From the NCBI GenBank assembly GCA_007827375.1, contig VISH01000002.1:186001-250000 (forward strand): 64,000 nucleotides of DNA, written 5' to 3'. The DNA is from Alteromonadaceae bacterium 2753L.S.0a.02 (GTDB taxonomy: Bacteria; Pseudomonadota; Gammaproteobacteria; Pseudomonadales; Cellvibrionaceae). The notes under the pieces are model-generated. The model had not been told where the DNA came from and did not search any database. It saw only the letters and a list, made by a program, of their open reading frames with translations. Below, piece by piece: positions 1-9,022 of this stretch. The position numbers and the translations under genes are program-made. Position 1 is the first letter of the stretch. Every line of letters starts with the position of its first letter.

Positions 1-24
1 TACATTGATGTTCTCTTTAATCAA

Positions 25-53
25 CCAAATACCGGCACAGGGCCGGCATTTGG
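25..53 (-). terminator. Hairpin downstream of glnA, possible terminator
   Basis: A 12-bp stem (arms CCAAATGCCGGC and GCCGGTATTTGG, one G-T pair) with a 5-nt loop lies 27 bases past the glnA stop. It is followed by only two T on the minus strand, so the T-run is weak and intrinsic termination is uncertain. Confidence 0.45.
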
Positions 54-79
54 TTTCAAACTATTTAATCTCTACGAGA

Positions 80-1486
80 TTAAACGCTGTAGTACATTTC
101 GAGTTCTATGGGGTGGGTGGTCATGGCGAGTTTTTCCACTTCTTCTTCTTTCAATGAAATGTAGGCATCGATGGCGTCGTCGGTGAATACGCCACCCTCT
201 TTAAGAAAGTCACGGTCTTCAGATAAGGCAGTTAGCGCCATTTCCAGAGAATTACATACCGTGGGGTAAGCTGCCACTTCTTCAGCTGGAAGATCGTAGA
301 GGTCTTTGTCTGCAGGATCACCGGGGTGGATTTTGTTCTTCACGCCGTCGAGGCCAGCCATCAGAAGAGCGGCGAAAGCCAGATATGGGTTGGCTGTGGA
401 ATCCGGGAAGCGGGTTTCGATGCGCTTGCCTTTGGGCGAAGACACATACGGAATTCGGATGGAGGCGGATCGGTTGCGCGCTGAATAGGCCAGAATTACC
501 GGGGCTTCAAAACCGGGTACCAGTCGCTTATAGGAGTTGGTCGAGGCATTACAGAAAGCATTCAGTGCGCGTGCGTGCTTGATAATGCCGCCGATGTAGT
601 AGAGCGCGGTTTCGCTCAAGCCAGCGTAGGCATCGCCAGCAAATTGGTTGACCCCATCTTTTACAAAAGATTGGTGTACGTGCATACCATTGCCGTTGTC
701 GCCGACGATGGGCTTAGGCATAAAGGTTGCGGTTTTACCATAGGCGTGGGCGACGTTGTGAACGCAGTATTTGAGGATTTGCACTTCGTCGGCCTTTCTC
801 ACCAGGGTATTGGCGCCAACGCCAATCTCGCACTGACCGGCCGTACCCACTTCGTGGTGATGGACTTCCACCACTAAGCCCATTTGTTCCATGGCATTAC
901 ACATGGCGGCACGCAAGTCGTGCAGGGAATCGACCGGAGGCACCGGGAAGTAACCGCCTTTCACACCTGGGCGGTGACCCATGTTGCCTTCCTCGAAGGA
1001 GTGGCCGGAAACCCAGGCGGCTTCGTCGGAGAATATTTTGTAGAAGCAACCGCTCATGTCGGAGCCCCATTTTATGTCGTCGAATACGAAAAATTCGGGC
1101 TCAGGGCCAAAGAACGCCGCGTCTCCCAAACCGGTAGCTTTCAGATATTCTTCGGCACGTGCCGCGATGGAACGTGGGTCTCGCTCATAGCCCTGGCCGG
1201 TGCTGGGCTCAACGATGTTACAGCGCAGGATAACGGTAGGCTCGTCGGTAAATGGATCGAGAATGGAGGTGCTGTCATCTGGCATCAGAATCATGTCAGA
1301 CTCATTAATACCCTTCCAACCTGCGATAGATGAGCCGTCGAACATCTTGCCGTCGGTAAAAAAGTCTTCACCCACTTCCGATACCGGGATGGTGACATGC
1401 TGCTCTTTACCTTTTGTATCCGTGAAACGTAAATCTACCCAGCGAACTTCATTTTCTTCAATCAAATTCAGAGTTTGCTCTGACAT
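80..1486 (-). CDS. glnA: Glutamine synthetase type I (GSI-beta)
   Basis: ATP-dependent condensation of glutamate and ammonia to glutamine; cytoplasmic dodecamer and main nitrogen assimilation enzyme. The 468-residue length matches bacterial GSI. Visible signatures: the beta-grasp segment with FDGSSIAGWKGI, the active-site block FFGPEPEFFVFDD, the ammonia/glutamate region with NGNGMHVHQS, the ATP-binding region with KRLVPGFEAP and NRSASIRIP, and near the C-terminus KLAMTTHPIELEMYYSV, which in this family carries the adenylylated tyrosine. GGAG lies 8 bases before the ATG at 1486. It is transcribed away from thiI. A 22-bp inverted repeat lies in its 5' region (1568-1589). A second, unrelated-type glutamine synthetase lies 4 kb away. 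Confidence 0.98.
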   Translation of the reverse strand: MSEQTLNLIEENEVRWVDLRFTDTKGKEQHVTIPVSEVGEDFFTDGKMFDGSSIAGWKGINESDMILMPDDSTSILDPFTDEPTVILRCNIVEPSTGQGYERDPRSIAARAEEYLKATGLGDAAFFGPEPEFFVFDDIKWGSDMSGCFYKIFSDEAAWVSGHSFEEGNMGHRPGVKGGYFPVPPVDSLHDLRAAMCNAMEQMGLVVEVHHHEVGTAGQCEIGVGANTLVRKADEVQILKYCVHNVAHAYGKTATFMPKPIVGDNGNGMHVHQSFVKDGVNQFAGDAYAGLSETALYYIGGIIKHARALNAFCNASTNSYKRLVPGFEAPVILAYSARNRSASIRIPYVSSPKGKRIETRFPDSTANPYLAFAALLMAGLDGVKNKIHPGDPADKDLYDLPAEEVAAYPTVCNSLEMALTALSEDRDFLKEGGVFTDDAIDAYISLKEEEVEKLAMTTHPIELEMYYSV

Positions 1487-1567
1487 GATATTTCTCCAGA
1501 GGTGTAGCCTTGCGGCCGTTTGTTGTTATTGAAAAGGGGTGTGAAATGCACGCGCCGGCGAGGTAGT

Positions 1568-1589
1568 CACACAGTATCTGTGCTGTGTG
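1568..1589. promoter_or_regulatory. Inverted repeat upstream of glnA
   Basis: Perfect 7-bp arms CACACAG and CTGTGTG separated by 8 bases, 82-103 bases upstream of the glnA ATG. On the minus strand a TTGACT hexamer lies just upstream, so the repeat sits where a promoter could be. It could be a protein-binding site or an RNA hairpin; no known consensus was matched. Confidence 0.35.
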
Positions 1590-1691
1590 GAAGCCTTAGT
1601 CAAGATCGATTAGCACTCCTGTTGCAGAATGGAACACAGTCGTGGTGCGTTGTTCTGGTGATACTGCACCCGTTCGCCCCCGAGAATGGGC

Positions 1692-1719
1692 TTGTGACGC
1701 AGTAGCGGCACATTATAAT
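1692..1719 (+). promoter_or_regulatory. Sigma70-type promoter for thiI
   Basis: -35 TTGTGA (1692-1697), 16-bp spacer, -10 TATAAT (1714-1719). The predicted start falls about 25 bases before the thiI ATG at 1751, giving a very short leader. Confidence 0.6.
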
Positions 1720-1750
1720 GCTCGCCTTATGTTTTTTGTAGATTGCATCA

Positions 1751-3220
1751 ATGATATTCACCGTTCGTCTCTTCCCTGAAATTACCATTAAAAGTAACCC
1801 GGTTCGCAAACGTTGGACTCGGCAACTCACCGAAAATTTGCGCTTGTTGGCGCGGCGGCTCGAAGAGCGAACCAAAGTGATTCAGGATTGGGACCGCATT
1901 GAAGTCCGTGTGCCCGATGCTACACCGGAAATGGAAAACGGCTTTGTTGATCTCTTAAGTCGAATACCCGGTATCGCCAACTTTTCGCTGGTGCGGGCGC
2001 ATCCGTTCGAGTCACTGCATCAATTATACGAGCGCACCCGCGAGGCTTGTGGTGATGATTTGGCCGGCAGGACTTTTTGTGTGCGGGTTAAACGCACCGG
2101 AAAACACGATTTCACCTCAACGGAAGCGGAGCAGTATATCGGTGGTGGTTTGAACCAGTATACTGAGGCTATCGGTGTACGACTCAAAAACCCGGATGTG
2201 ACTGTGAACATTGAAATCAAGGATGAGCATTGCTACATCGTCGAGAAAAAATTTGAGGGTTTGGGTGGCTTTCCTCTCGGTACGCAAGATCACGTACTGT
2301 CGCTGGTGTCGGGCGGGTTTGATTCAACTGTCGCGAGTTATTTAATGATGAAGCGCGGCTTGCGTACGCATTTTTGCTTTTTTAACCTCGGTGGCAAGGC
2401 GCATGAATTAGGCGTAAAGGAAATTGCGTTTTATTTGTGGAGTCGTTATTCCGCGAGCCATCGCGTAAAATTTTTTACGGTTCCTTTTGAAAACGTTGTT
2501 GCCGAAATTCTCGAAAAAATAGACCCGGCGAATATGGGCGTGGTGTTAAAACGCATGATGCTGCGCGCTGCCGATAAAATTGCTGAGCGCGGGGGTATTC
2601 AGGCGCTGGTGACCGGTGAAGCAGTTGCCCAGGTAAGCAGCCAAACCATTCCCAATTTGGCGGTTATCGATGAGGTGTGTCATCGCCTGGTGTTACGCCC
2701 GCTTATTGTGACTGACAAGCCGGATATTATTCGTCTGTCTCGAGCAATAGGCGCCGAAGATTTCGCAGCCAATATCCCCGAATATTGCGGCGTTATTTCG
2801 GTCAAGCCCTCAGCCAAAGTGAAACCGGAACGAGTTGCCGCCCAAGAAGCCCAATTTGATATGACGGTGCTAGAAAGCGCAATCGCCGGCACTCGCATGC
2901 AACCTATTGACGCGGTAATGGAGGATCTTCAGGAAACCGACTTTCAGGTCGAGGAATTGGCGGAGCCGCAGGCGAACGATTGCATTATTGATATTCGACA
3001 CCCTGCGGAGGCAGAAGTAAAACCCCTTAAAATTGCCCACGAGTGTTTGGCAATACCGTTTTACCGTCTCGCTTCAGAATTTGCATTGCTTGACGCCCAG
3101 CATCGCTACCTGCTGTACTGTGACAAAGGGGTGATGAGTAACTTGCATGCGGCGCATTTGAAAGATGCCGGGGTGAGAAATATTGCGGTTTACCGTCCCC
3201 CAAAAGTTCGAGAAAGTTAA
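1751..3220 (+). CDS. thiI: tRNA 4-thiouridine synthase ThiI with rhodanese domain
   Basis: Sulfur transfer to U8 of tRNA and, in gammaproteobacteria, to ThiS for thiazole synthesis. The 489 residues follow the long ThiI architecture: N-terminal ferredoxin-like/THUMP region (about 1-170), PP-loop adenylation domain with the pyrophosphate motif LVSGGFDSTVASYLM (about 185-200), and a C-terminal rhodanese domain (about 400-489) whose catalytic cysteine is in LLYCDKG. The ATG at 1751 follows a sigma70-type promoter closely; no strong Shine-Dalgarno is visible. It is divergent from glnA, and the kinase gene starts 38 bases after its stop. Confidence 0.97.
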   Translation: MIFTVRLFPEITIKSNPVRKRWTRQLTENLRLLARRLEERTKVIQDWDRIEVRVPDATPEMENGFVDLLSRIPGIANFSLVRAHPFESLHQLYERTREACGDDLAGRTFCVRVKRTGKHDFTSTEAEQYIGGGLNQYTEAIGVRLKNPDVTVNIEIKDEHCYIVEKKFEGLGGFPLGTQDHVLSLVSGGFDSTVASYLMMKRGLRTHFCFFNLGGKAHELGVKEIAFYLWSRYSASHRVKFFTVPFENVVAEILEKIDPANMGVVLKRMMLRAADKIAERGGIQALVTGEAVAQVSSQTIPNLAVIDEVCHRLVLRPLIVTDKPDIIRLSRAIGAEDFAANIPEYCGVISVKPSAKVKPERVAAQEAQFDMTVLESAIAGTRMQPIDAVMEDLQETDFQVEELAEPQANDCIIDIRHPAEAEVKPLKIAHECLAIPFYRLASEFALLDAQHRYLLYCDKGVMSNLHAAHLKDAGVRNIAVYRPPKVRES

Positions 3221-3258
3221 TTTCAGACACTTCATTCGAGACTCCTGAGGAACGCACC

Positions 3259-4206
3259 ATGCTCGAGTTTCCGCAACAAAATGTGAAGGACACGCGCCTT
3301 TACATTGAAGACACGGACGAGCCCTTACCGGAAACGCTCAATCCAAGAACGCGCTATGCCTTTTTTTCAGAAATTGCCAAGGGCGGCAAATCCTTAATCA
3401 AGTCGTGCCGGGATCTGCATCTTCGCCGCACGGTGTGTTACAAAACCTTGCGCCCCGAATTCGTTGACGACCCGGTTGAAACCAAGCGCTTGTTGCGGGA
3501 AGCGCGAATTTCTGCGTCGCTGCAACATCCCAATACCATTCCCACGTACGAACTGGGGCGTGACAACCGCGGTAATTATTATTTCACCATGAAGCTGGTG
3601 CATGGCTACACCTTGCGCGAGGTGCTCAATTACCGCGAGCGATATGACCTGACACAACTGATGGATGTGATTGTGCAGGTGGCCCGCGCCCTCGGCTACG
3701 CCCACACCAAGGGTGTGGTGCATCGCGATATCAAGCCTGAAAACATTTTGATTGGGCCTTACGGTGAAGTGTTGTTGCTCGATTGGGGTCTCGCCAAGGT
3801 GTGGCACAAAGATGCCAATCAGGTGGATGACGAAGCGGCTATTGAAGAAGCTGATGCTGAGCCTGGTATGACCGGCCAGGGTAAATTGCAGGGCACCGTG
3901 ATGTACATGTCGCCGGAGCAAATTGATCGTGATCCGGGAATCAATTCTCGCTCGGATATATACAGTCTGGGCTCGGTACTTTACGAGGTTCTCACCGGGG
4001 TAACTCCCTTCAGGGGAGAAATCGTACAAAGTCTGCTGGGGCAGATTCGAAATGACATGCCCGAACACCCAGGGTCGATAGCGAAGGGCCGGGTTCCCAA
4101 GGCCCTGGCGAATCTCACCATGCGGTGTCTGCAAAAAGATCCTACGCACCGACCCGCAACAGCGGAGGATATAGTGCGTGTATTGCGGGAACACCCCTGG
4201 AGCTAA
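3259..4206 (+). CDS. Hanks-type serine/threonine protein kinase
   Basis: A soluble kinase domain filling nearly all of 315 residues. Visible: a degenerate glycine loop (AKGGKSLIKS), VAIK-equivalent lysine in VCYKTLRP, catalytic loop HRDIKPENIL, metal-binding motif DWG instead of DFG (LLDWGLAKVW), an APE-like MYMSPEQ, and the SDIYSLGSVLYEVLTG block. There is no transmembrane segment or PASTA/sensor domain. AGGA lies upstream of the ATG. The next gene, 139 bases on, is a PP2C phosphatase, so the two probably form a reversible phosphorylation pair. Its targets are unknown; the flanking glutamine synthetases are possible but unproven. Confidence 0.93.
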   Translation: MLEFPQQNVKDTRLYIEDTDEPLPETLNPRTRYAFFSEIAKGGKSLIKSCRDLHLRRTVCYKTLRPEFVDDPVETKRLLREARISASLQHPNTIPTYELGRDNRGNYYFTMKLVHGYTLREVLNYRERYDLTQLMDVIVQVARALGYAHTKGVVHRDIKPENILIGPYGEVLLLDWGLAKVWHKDANQVDDEAAIEEADAEPGMTGQGKLQGTVMYMSPEQIDRDPGINSRSDIYSLGSVLYEVLTGVTPFRGEIVQSLLGQIRNDMPEHPGSIAKGRVPKALANLTMRCLQKDPTHRPATAEDIVRVLREHPWS

Positions 4207-4345
4207 GGGCGGCTTGATGATGACCGGGTTCGCAGAATGGCCGTGTTCAAGCGTTGCTTTGGCCGGCTTGATCCAGCGCTAGCCGAGTGAAATTAACAAG
4301 CCTGGGGCTATTCCACTATCTGTCACCTAAAAGTAACATTGCGCC

Positions 4346-5134
4346 ATGCCGTATATCGATTATCAACAGCTTGCAGCGTTAGACGCCAGAATACGCAACG
4401 AGGTTGTGGTGCCCCAGGTGGTCTGGCAAAGCGCCGGTCACAGCCATGTAGGGCGGGTGCGACAGCTCAATGAAGATGCCTTTTTCAATTCCACAGACTT
4501 GGGCCTTTGGGCTGTCGCAGATGGTATGGGGGGGCACAGCCGTGGCGATTATGCCAGCAAGGTTGTTGTTGAATCGTTAGTGCACTTTGCGGTACAGCAA
4601 AGCCTGCCGGAAACTATTGTGCACCTCGAAGCCAGATTACGAGAGGCACACGGTATTTGCCGCTCTACTTTTCGTGGGGAGCGTGTTGGCTCAACGGTTG
4701 CCGCCTTATTGAGTTACAGTCCATACGTATTCTGTGTGTGGGCGGGTGATAGCCGTATCTACCGGCTGCGGGAAAATCGTTTAAAACTTATGACCAGGGA
4801 TAACACCGTGGCCCAGGAAAAATATGCTCGAGGAGAGTTGACCGCCAGCCAGGCTGCAACACACCCGACTGCAAACATCCTGACGCGTGCCGTCGGTGTG
4901 CATCAAACGCTGCACTTGGATTTAGATTTTGACAGGGTCGCACCGGAGGATCGCTACCTCATATGCAGCGACGGCTTATACAATCATTTAAGTTTTGCGG
5001 ATATTGAGCGATATTTGTCCGGCCCTACGGCACAGGCACTGGATACCCTGGTTGATCGAGCCCTGCAAGCGGGTGGTCGAGATAATATTACCGCGATTAT
5101 TACAGAAGCTTTGCCTGTCGCCGTTGACAGCTGA
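4346..5134 (+). CDS. PP2C-family serine/threonine phosphatase
   Basis: Metal-dependent (PPM) phosphatase of 262 residues. The metal-site motifs appear in order: NEDAFF (about 46), VADGMGGHSRGDYAS (about 59), AGDSRIYRLR (about 134), CSDGLYNHL (about 207) and GGRDNITAII (about 244). No membrane segment or regulatory domain is present, resembling stand-alone Stp/PrpC enzymes that reverse Hanks-kinase phosphorylation. It follows the kinase gene in the same direction with a 139-base gap that shows no terminator. Confidence 0.93.
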   Translation: MPYIDYQQLAALDARIRNEVVVPQVVWQSAGHSHVGRVRQLNEDAFFNSTDLGLWAVADGMGGHSRGDYASKVVVESLVHFAVQQSLPETIVHLEARLREAHGICRSTFRGERVGSTVAALLSYSPYVFCVWAGDSRIYRLRENRLKLMTRDNTVAQEKYARGELTASQAATHPTANILTRAVGVHQTLHLDLDFDRVAPEDRYLICSDGLYNHLSFADIERYLSGPTAQALDTLVDRALQAGGRDNITAIITEALPVAVDS

Positions 5135-5391
5135 CCTGCATTTTGGGGTATGCTCCGGCGCGGGAATTCAATGCGATAATACTGTGCCGCACACTCCGCC
5201 AGTCTTTTATTTTGGTCTATAGTGGGGCGCATAAAATTATCGCGCTGTATTTTGGTGCGCTCTTCCTCTAGTCTGAACGCGCCTACCTGTCGGAGTCGCG
5301 TCTGCGTTAATTGTGCCAGGTGCCCCGAAAATTGCGGTTATGCGCTGTTTTTGGGCGTTGATGGGGTACTCCAACCGGCTGTCTAAAAAAG

Positions 5392-5408
5392 TTGGAATAA
5401 ATTCTGCA
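5392..5408 (+). promoter_or_regulatory. Candidate sigma54 (-24/-12) promoter for GSII
   Basis: TTGGAATAAATTCTGCA has the -24 GG and -12 GC separated by exactly 10 bases, with TTGG and TGCA edges as in the sigma54 consensus, but the middle CAC is not kept. It would start transcription about 60 bases before the GSII ATG. Nitrogen control of glutamine synthetase makes it plausible. The rest of the 344-base gap 5135-5478 shows nothing else recognisable. Confidence 0.4.
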
Positions 5409-5478
5409 CCCGGAAGAATCCAGTTAAGTATGGGGCTCTCCCTAAAACTCAATAAAACACTTCGGAGTGAAACTCAAC

Positions 5479-6495
5479 ATGAAAAGTAAGTTGGAATACA
5501 TTTGGCTCGACGGTTACCACCCAACCCAGAGCCTTCGTAGCAAAACTATGGTTCGCAGCAATTTCGGCGGAACTCTGGAAGAGTGCCCGATGTGGTCATT
5601 CGACGGCAGCTCTACTGAGCAAGCTGAAGGTAATGCCTCCGATTGTCTCTTGAAGCCAGTGATGGTGATCCCCGATCCCGATCGTACAAATTCTTACTTG
5701 GTTATGACCGAAGTACTTAACGCCGATGGCTCTGCTCACGTTACCAATGGCCGCGCCACCATCGATGAATCTGACGACGATGACGATTTCTGGTTTGGTT
5801 TCGAGCAGGAATACTTCCTGTGGGATATGACCACTAACCGCCCACCCGGCTTCCCCGCCGGCGGTTTCCCCGATCCACAAGGTCCTTACTACTGTTCTGT
5901 CGGCGCCAAAAATGCGTTCGGTCGCGAAATTATCGAAGAGCACCTCGACCTTTGTCTGGAAGCTGGCTTAAACGTTGAAGGTATTAACGCTGAAGTCGCT
6001 GCCGGCCAGTGGGAATTCCAGATTTTCGCGAAAGGCGCCAAGCGCGCTGGCGATGAAATCTGGCTGGGTCGCTACCTTCTGGAGCGTACTGCAGAAAAAT
6101 ATGGTTACGCGATTGAGTGGCATCCTAAGCCTCTCGGCGATACTGACTGGAACGGTTCGGGTATGCACGCAAACTTCTCAAACGGTGCGATGCGTGAGTC
6201 TGGTAAAGAAGAAACCTTCACCAAGATTTGCGATGAATTCGGTAAAAACATCGAGCGTCATATCAGTGTTTACGGTGCTGATAACCATCAGCGTCTTACT
6301 GGTAAGCATGAGACTCAAGCTATCGACGAATTCAGCTACGGTGTTTCTGACCGCGGTGCGTCTATTCGTATTCCGGTCGGTACAGTTGAAGACGGTTGGA
6401 AAGGTCGTTTGGAAGACCGTCGTCCTGCTTCTAACGCAGATCCCTACAAAGTGGCTGCTGCAATCGTTAAAACCACCAAAGAAGCCGGTTTTTAA
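5479..6495 (+). CDS. glnII: Glutamine synthetase type II (eukaryote-like GSII)
   Basis: The same reaction as GlnA but of the unrelated-length, eukaryote-type GSII family (338 residues; decameric in known members). Visible family motifs: EYIWLDGYHPTQSLRSKT at the N-terminus, WSFDGSSTEQAEGNASDC, FGFEQEYFLWD, the substrate region INAEVAAGQWEFQIF, GSGMHANFS, and the C-terminal RGASIRIPVGT and RRPASNADPY. I chose the ATG at 5479, preceded by GGAG at 5464-5467, rather than an in-frame GTG 12 bases earlier. The 344-base leader region contains a possible sigma54 site. The family is known in some rhizobia, actinobacteria and scattered gammaproteobacteria, where it is usually induced by nitrogen limitation; that role here is inferred. 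Confidence 0.95.
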   Translation: MKSKLEYIWLDGYHPTQSLRSKTMVRSNFGGTLEECPMWSFDGSSTEQAEGNASDCLLKPVMVIPDPDRTNSYLVMTEVLNADGSAHVTNGRATIDESDDDDDFWFGFEQEYFLWDMTTNRPPGFPAGGFPDPQGPYYCSVGAKNAFGREIIEEHLDLCLEAGLNVEGINAEVAAGQWEFQIFAKGAKRAGDEIWLGRYLLERTAEKYGYAIEWHPKPLGDTDWNGSGMHANFSNGAMRESGKEETFTKICDEFGKNIERHISVYGADNHQRLTGKHETQAIDEFSYGVSDRGASIRIPVGTVEDGWKGRLEDRRPASNADPYKVAAAIVKTTKEAGF

Positions 6496-6527
6496 TCAAG
6501 CCCCGCTATTTGTTTAACGAAATCTGC

Positions 6528-6557
6528 ACACCAGCATCCTGAGGGTGCTGGTGTTTG
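6528..6557 (+). terminator. Terminator after GSII
   Basis: A 9-bp stem (ACACCAGCA / TGCTGGTGT) with additional CC/GG pairing inside, followed by TTTGCAT, 33 bases after the GSII stop. The T-run is short. Confidence 0.6.
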
Positions 6558-6743
6558 CATCTTGAAATCCTACCTTCTCTCCCCCTGAATTTTTTTTGTT
6601 CTAACTTTTTTATCATGCGACGCCTACTTGCCATCAAGGCTGTGCTGTTGGGCCCTAAATCCAATGGTTTCGCAGCTCATTCCCTTCTATAGTTTAAATA
6701 CCCGGAAATTCACCAGCTTACACCGAGAGGGCGCATTGGCGCG

Positions 6744-7190
6744 ATGCGACTAAAACAGCAAGATTTATGGGTGGTACTAGCTGCAATAGGGGTTGTTATC
6801 ACCTCTGTGTTCACCACGGTTTATATCTCGCAAAACCTCCATTCGGGGGGCGGTATCTTCAGTTCAAAAACAGACGGCTATCAAAACATTACCTTCACAG
6901 ATGCGGTTCTGACGTGCGAAAAATATACGCGCAGTGAATTCGGCAAGCGATTAAATACGCTGGAAGTGGATAATCACTCGAGTAGATATGACAATAAACA
7001 ATTTTTATATAAGATCTTCCTTCAGGTAACCACGACACCGCGTACTGAAACCACCGGAGAGCATTTCGTTAATTGCTTTGTTAAATCTTCCAATGGGCGG
7101 ATCGATAAATTTGAAACCTGGGAGCAGAAAATACACTCTACCGCGCCCGAATCGCCGGGAGGTACAAATGTGTTTGGCTGGCCAAAGTAA
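6744..7190 (+). CDS. Hypothetical protein with one N-terminal membrane anchor
   Basis: A 148-residue protein. Residues about 9-30 form one hydrophobic segment after a positive start (MRLKQQD), so it is probably anchored with the rest in the periplasm. The remainder is polar, with two cysteines (in LTCEKY and VNCFVK) that could form a disulfide. I do not recognise the family. It is convergent with the barrel gene at 7236, with a GC-rich hairpin between the two. Confidence 0.6.
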   Translation: MRLKQQDLWVVLAAIGVVITSVFTTVYISQNLHSGGGIFSSKTDGYQNITFTDAVLTCEKYTRSEFGKRLNTLEVDNHSSRYDNKQFLYKIFLQVTTTPRTETTGEHFVNCFVKSSNGRIDKFETWEQKIHSTAPESPGGTNVFGWPK

Positions 7191-7205
7191 TAGTTGAAGA
7201 GGCGA

Positions 7206-7224
7206 GCCGCGCTTAACACGCGGC
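7206..7224. terminator. Hairpin between convergent genes
   Basis: GCCGCG / CGCGGC arms with a 7-base loop lie between the stops at 7190 (+) and 7236 (-). No T-run follows on either strand, so termination is only suggested by position. Confidence 0.3.
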
Positions 7225-7235
7225 CCTTGCAAAGT

Positions 7236-7778
7236 TTAGAAGCGGTAGTCGAAACCAATATTCAGGGCGGTGAATTCGATATCATCCGTGTTTATAATTT
7301 GACGGTACTCGAAATTAAGGTTGGTATTTTCATTCATTACAAAACCGACCCCGACGCCGTAGGAAGGCCCACTTTTGCTGTAAGAATCACTGTTGCCGTC
7401 TAATTTGGTTGACCATTGCAAGTTGGTGTATCCAATTAAACCGTAGAGCTTGGCGACTTGATTGGTTTTTTCGAGGCGGTAGTAAATAGACTCAAAGTAA
7501 TCGATGCTGATATCGACATCTACGCTGTCAGAGCCAAGACCAATGGTATAACTTTCACCCGCGAACCCTAAGCCAAGACGCAGTTCGCCGCCAACCCAGC
7601 CGTTAAGTTTATAACCACCAAATCCTTCGGCTGCTCGAAAGTCTACATCGTTACCGGCGCTGTCGGTCGTATTACCGTCAATAAAATCCAGTGTACCGCC
7701 GGCATAGAACCCCCGCAGGTTGTCGGCATAGGAAGGAAGGGCAAGCAGCAGCGCTGCAGGGATAAGGAATATCCTCAT
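7236..7778 (-). CDS. Small outer-membrane beta-barrel protein
   Basis: A 180-residue exported protein: a cleavable signal peptide (about 1-18, ending PSYA) followed by alternating amphipathic strands typical of 8-stranded OmpA/OmpX-like barrels (for example GFYAGGTLDFI, VGGELRLGLGF, YGVGVGFVM) and a C-terminal phenylalanine in NIGFDYRF, the usual BAM recognition signal. Function unknown. A second protein of the same general type lies at 37312-37884. It stands alone between convergent and co-directional neighbours. Confidence 0.8.
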   Translation of the reverse strand: MRIFLIPAALLLALPSYADNLRGFYAGGTLDFIDGNTTDSAGNDVDFRAAEGFGGYKLNGWVGGELRLGLGFAGESYTIGLGSDSVDVDISIDYFESIYYRLEKTNQVAKLYGLIGYTNLQWSTKLDGNSDSYSKSGPSYGVGVGFVMNENTNLNFEYRQIINTDDIEFTALNIGFDYRF

Positions 7779-7879
7779 GGTTTGGTCTCCATTAATTCTT
7801 ATAACGCCAAGTTTCTCTCATTCTAGCTAAACCTGCACCATGGCGTTAGTGTTTGGCACACAAAAACCGTAATTTCGCA

Positions 7880-8875
7880 TTAAATCGATGCAGGTGCGGT
7901 GCTTTTACGCACAATAAAATCGTAGGGCAGAACATGTTCATCATGGGACAGCTGCTCGCCATCTATCAATCGCAATAAAATATCCACACCAATACTTCCC
8001 ATGTCGTCGGCCGGCTGAGCGATGGTGGTGAGTGGTGGGTCGCAGTAGCGAGCGTAGCTGATGTCATCGAAGCCGGTAACCGAAACATCTTCCGGAATGC
8101 GCAAACCGCGAGATTTGAGTGCCTGAATTGCTCCGATGGCCATCTCGTCATTCATGCAGGCGATTGCGGTGGGCGGTTCACTGAGATCGCACAGGGTGTT
8201 GGCCGCATTAACACCAGACCAGATAACGTATTCCCCTTCAGCAATTAATTTTTCATCGAACGAAATTCCCGCGTTCTGAAGTGCCTGGCGATACCCTTTA
8301 AGGCGGTCGATAGTGTGGGGATTGGCTTTCAGACCGGTAATTAAACCGATACGGCGATGCCCGAGCGAAATCAAATACTCTGTCATATGCTGGAAGGCGT
8401 GTGCGTTATCAACGCGTACGCTGGCTCCGGGCGTACTTTCGGTGGCGCATAAGTTTAAATAGGGAAAACTGAACGCATTGCTGTTTTGAAACTGGTCAGA
8501 AACAGGACGCAACTGGATGATGCCGTCCGCGAGGCGTGTTTCGACCATGCGGATATACTCTTGTTCGCGCTCGGAAGAGTCTTGCGTGTCACCGAGAAGC
8601 ACAGCATAACCCTTTTTCTGAGCTTGTCGTTCGATGCTGCGAATTACCAGTGCGAAAAACGGGTTGGCAATATCGGGTACTAACACTACCAGGGAATAGG
8701 AACGGGTGGAACGGAAGTTACGTGCCAACATATTGGGCCTGTAATTAATCTTTTCTACGGCGTCCATGACCCGTTCGCGTGTTGCTTCGGCGACTTTATC
8801 CGGTTGGCTAAGTGCGCGTGATACTGTGGCAACCGATACGCCCGCCAGACGGGCAACTTCGCGTATGTTAGACAT
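7880..8875 (-). CDS. LacI-family transcriptional repressor, probably of the mannan operon
   Basis: N-terminal LacI helix-turn-helix with the classic IREVARLAGVSVATVSRAL (about 4-22) and hinge region YRPNMLARN, then a periplasmic-binding-protein-like effector domain (about 60-331). I chose the ATG at 8875, which begins MSNIREVA, giving 331 residues; a longer in-frame extension from 8914 has no family support. The gene is divergent from a mannobiose-processing operon starting at 9241, and two operator-like palindromes lie between. Its effector is probably a mannan-derived sugar, inferred from context. Confidence 0.93.
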   Translation of the reverse strand: MSNIREVARLAGVSVATVSRALSQPDKVAEATRERVMDAVEKINYRPNMLARNFRSTRSYSLVVLVPDIANPFFALVIRSIERQAQKKGYAVLLGDTQDSSEREQEYIRMVETRLADGIIQLRPVSDQFQNSNAFSFPYLNLCATESTPGASVRVDNAHAFQHMTEYLISLGHRRIGLITGLKANPHTIDRLKGYRQALQNAGISFDEKLIAEGEYVIWSGVNAANTLCDLSEPPTAIACMNDEMAIGAIQALKSRGLRIPEDVSVTGFDDISYARYCDPPLTTIAQPADDMGSIGVDILLRLIDGEQLSHDEHVLPYDFIVRKSTAPASI

Positions 8876-9022
8876 GAGTTTAGGAGGCCTTCCGTTGTGG
8901 TTGGGGGTGCACAATTACTGTAAATTCCGCAGAGTTTTAGGTGTCGCATTTACATACATAGGTTGGGTTACCCGTAGATATGTTCGATGCGTCACCGATA
9001 ATGCGAACCAAATCAACAGCAT

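Noticed and set aside
1610..1627. TAGCAC-N5-TTGCA resembling a sigma54 promoter on the plus strand
   Set aside because: It lacks the -24 GG and points at thiI, which has a good sigma70-type promoter closer to its start.
3394..4194. 266-codon open frame on the minus strand over the kinase gene
   Set aside because: It lies wholly opposite a clear kinase domain and its translation has no family-like pattern; a shadow of strong codon bias.
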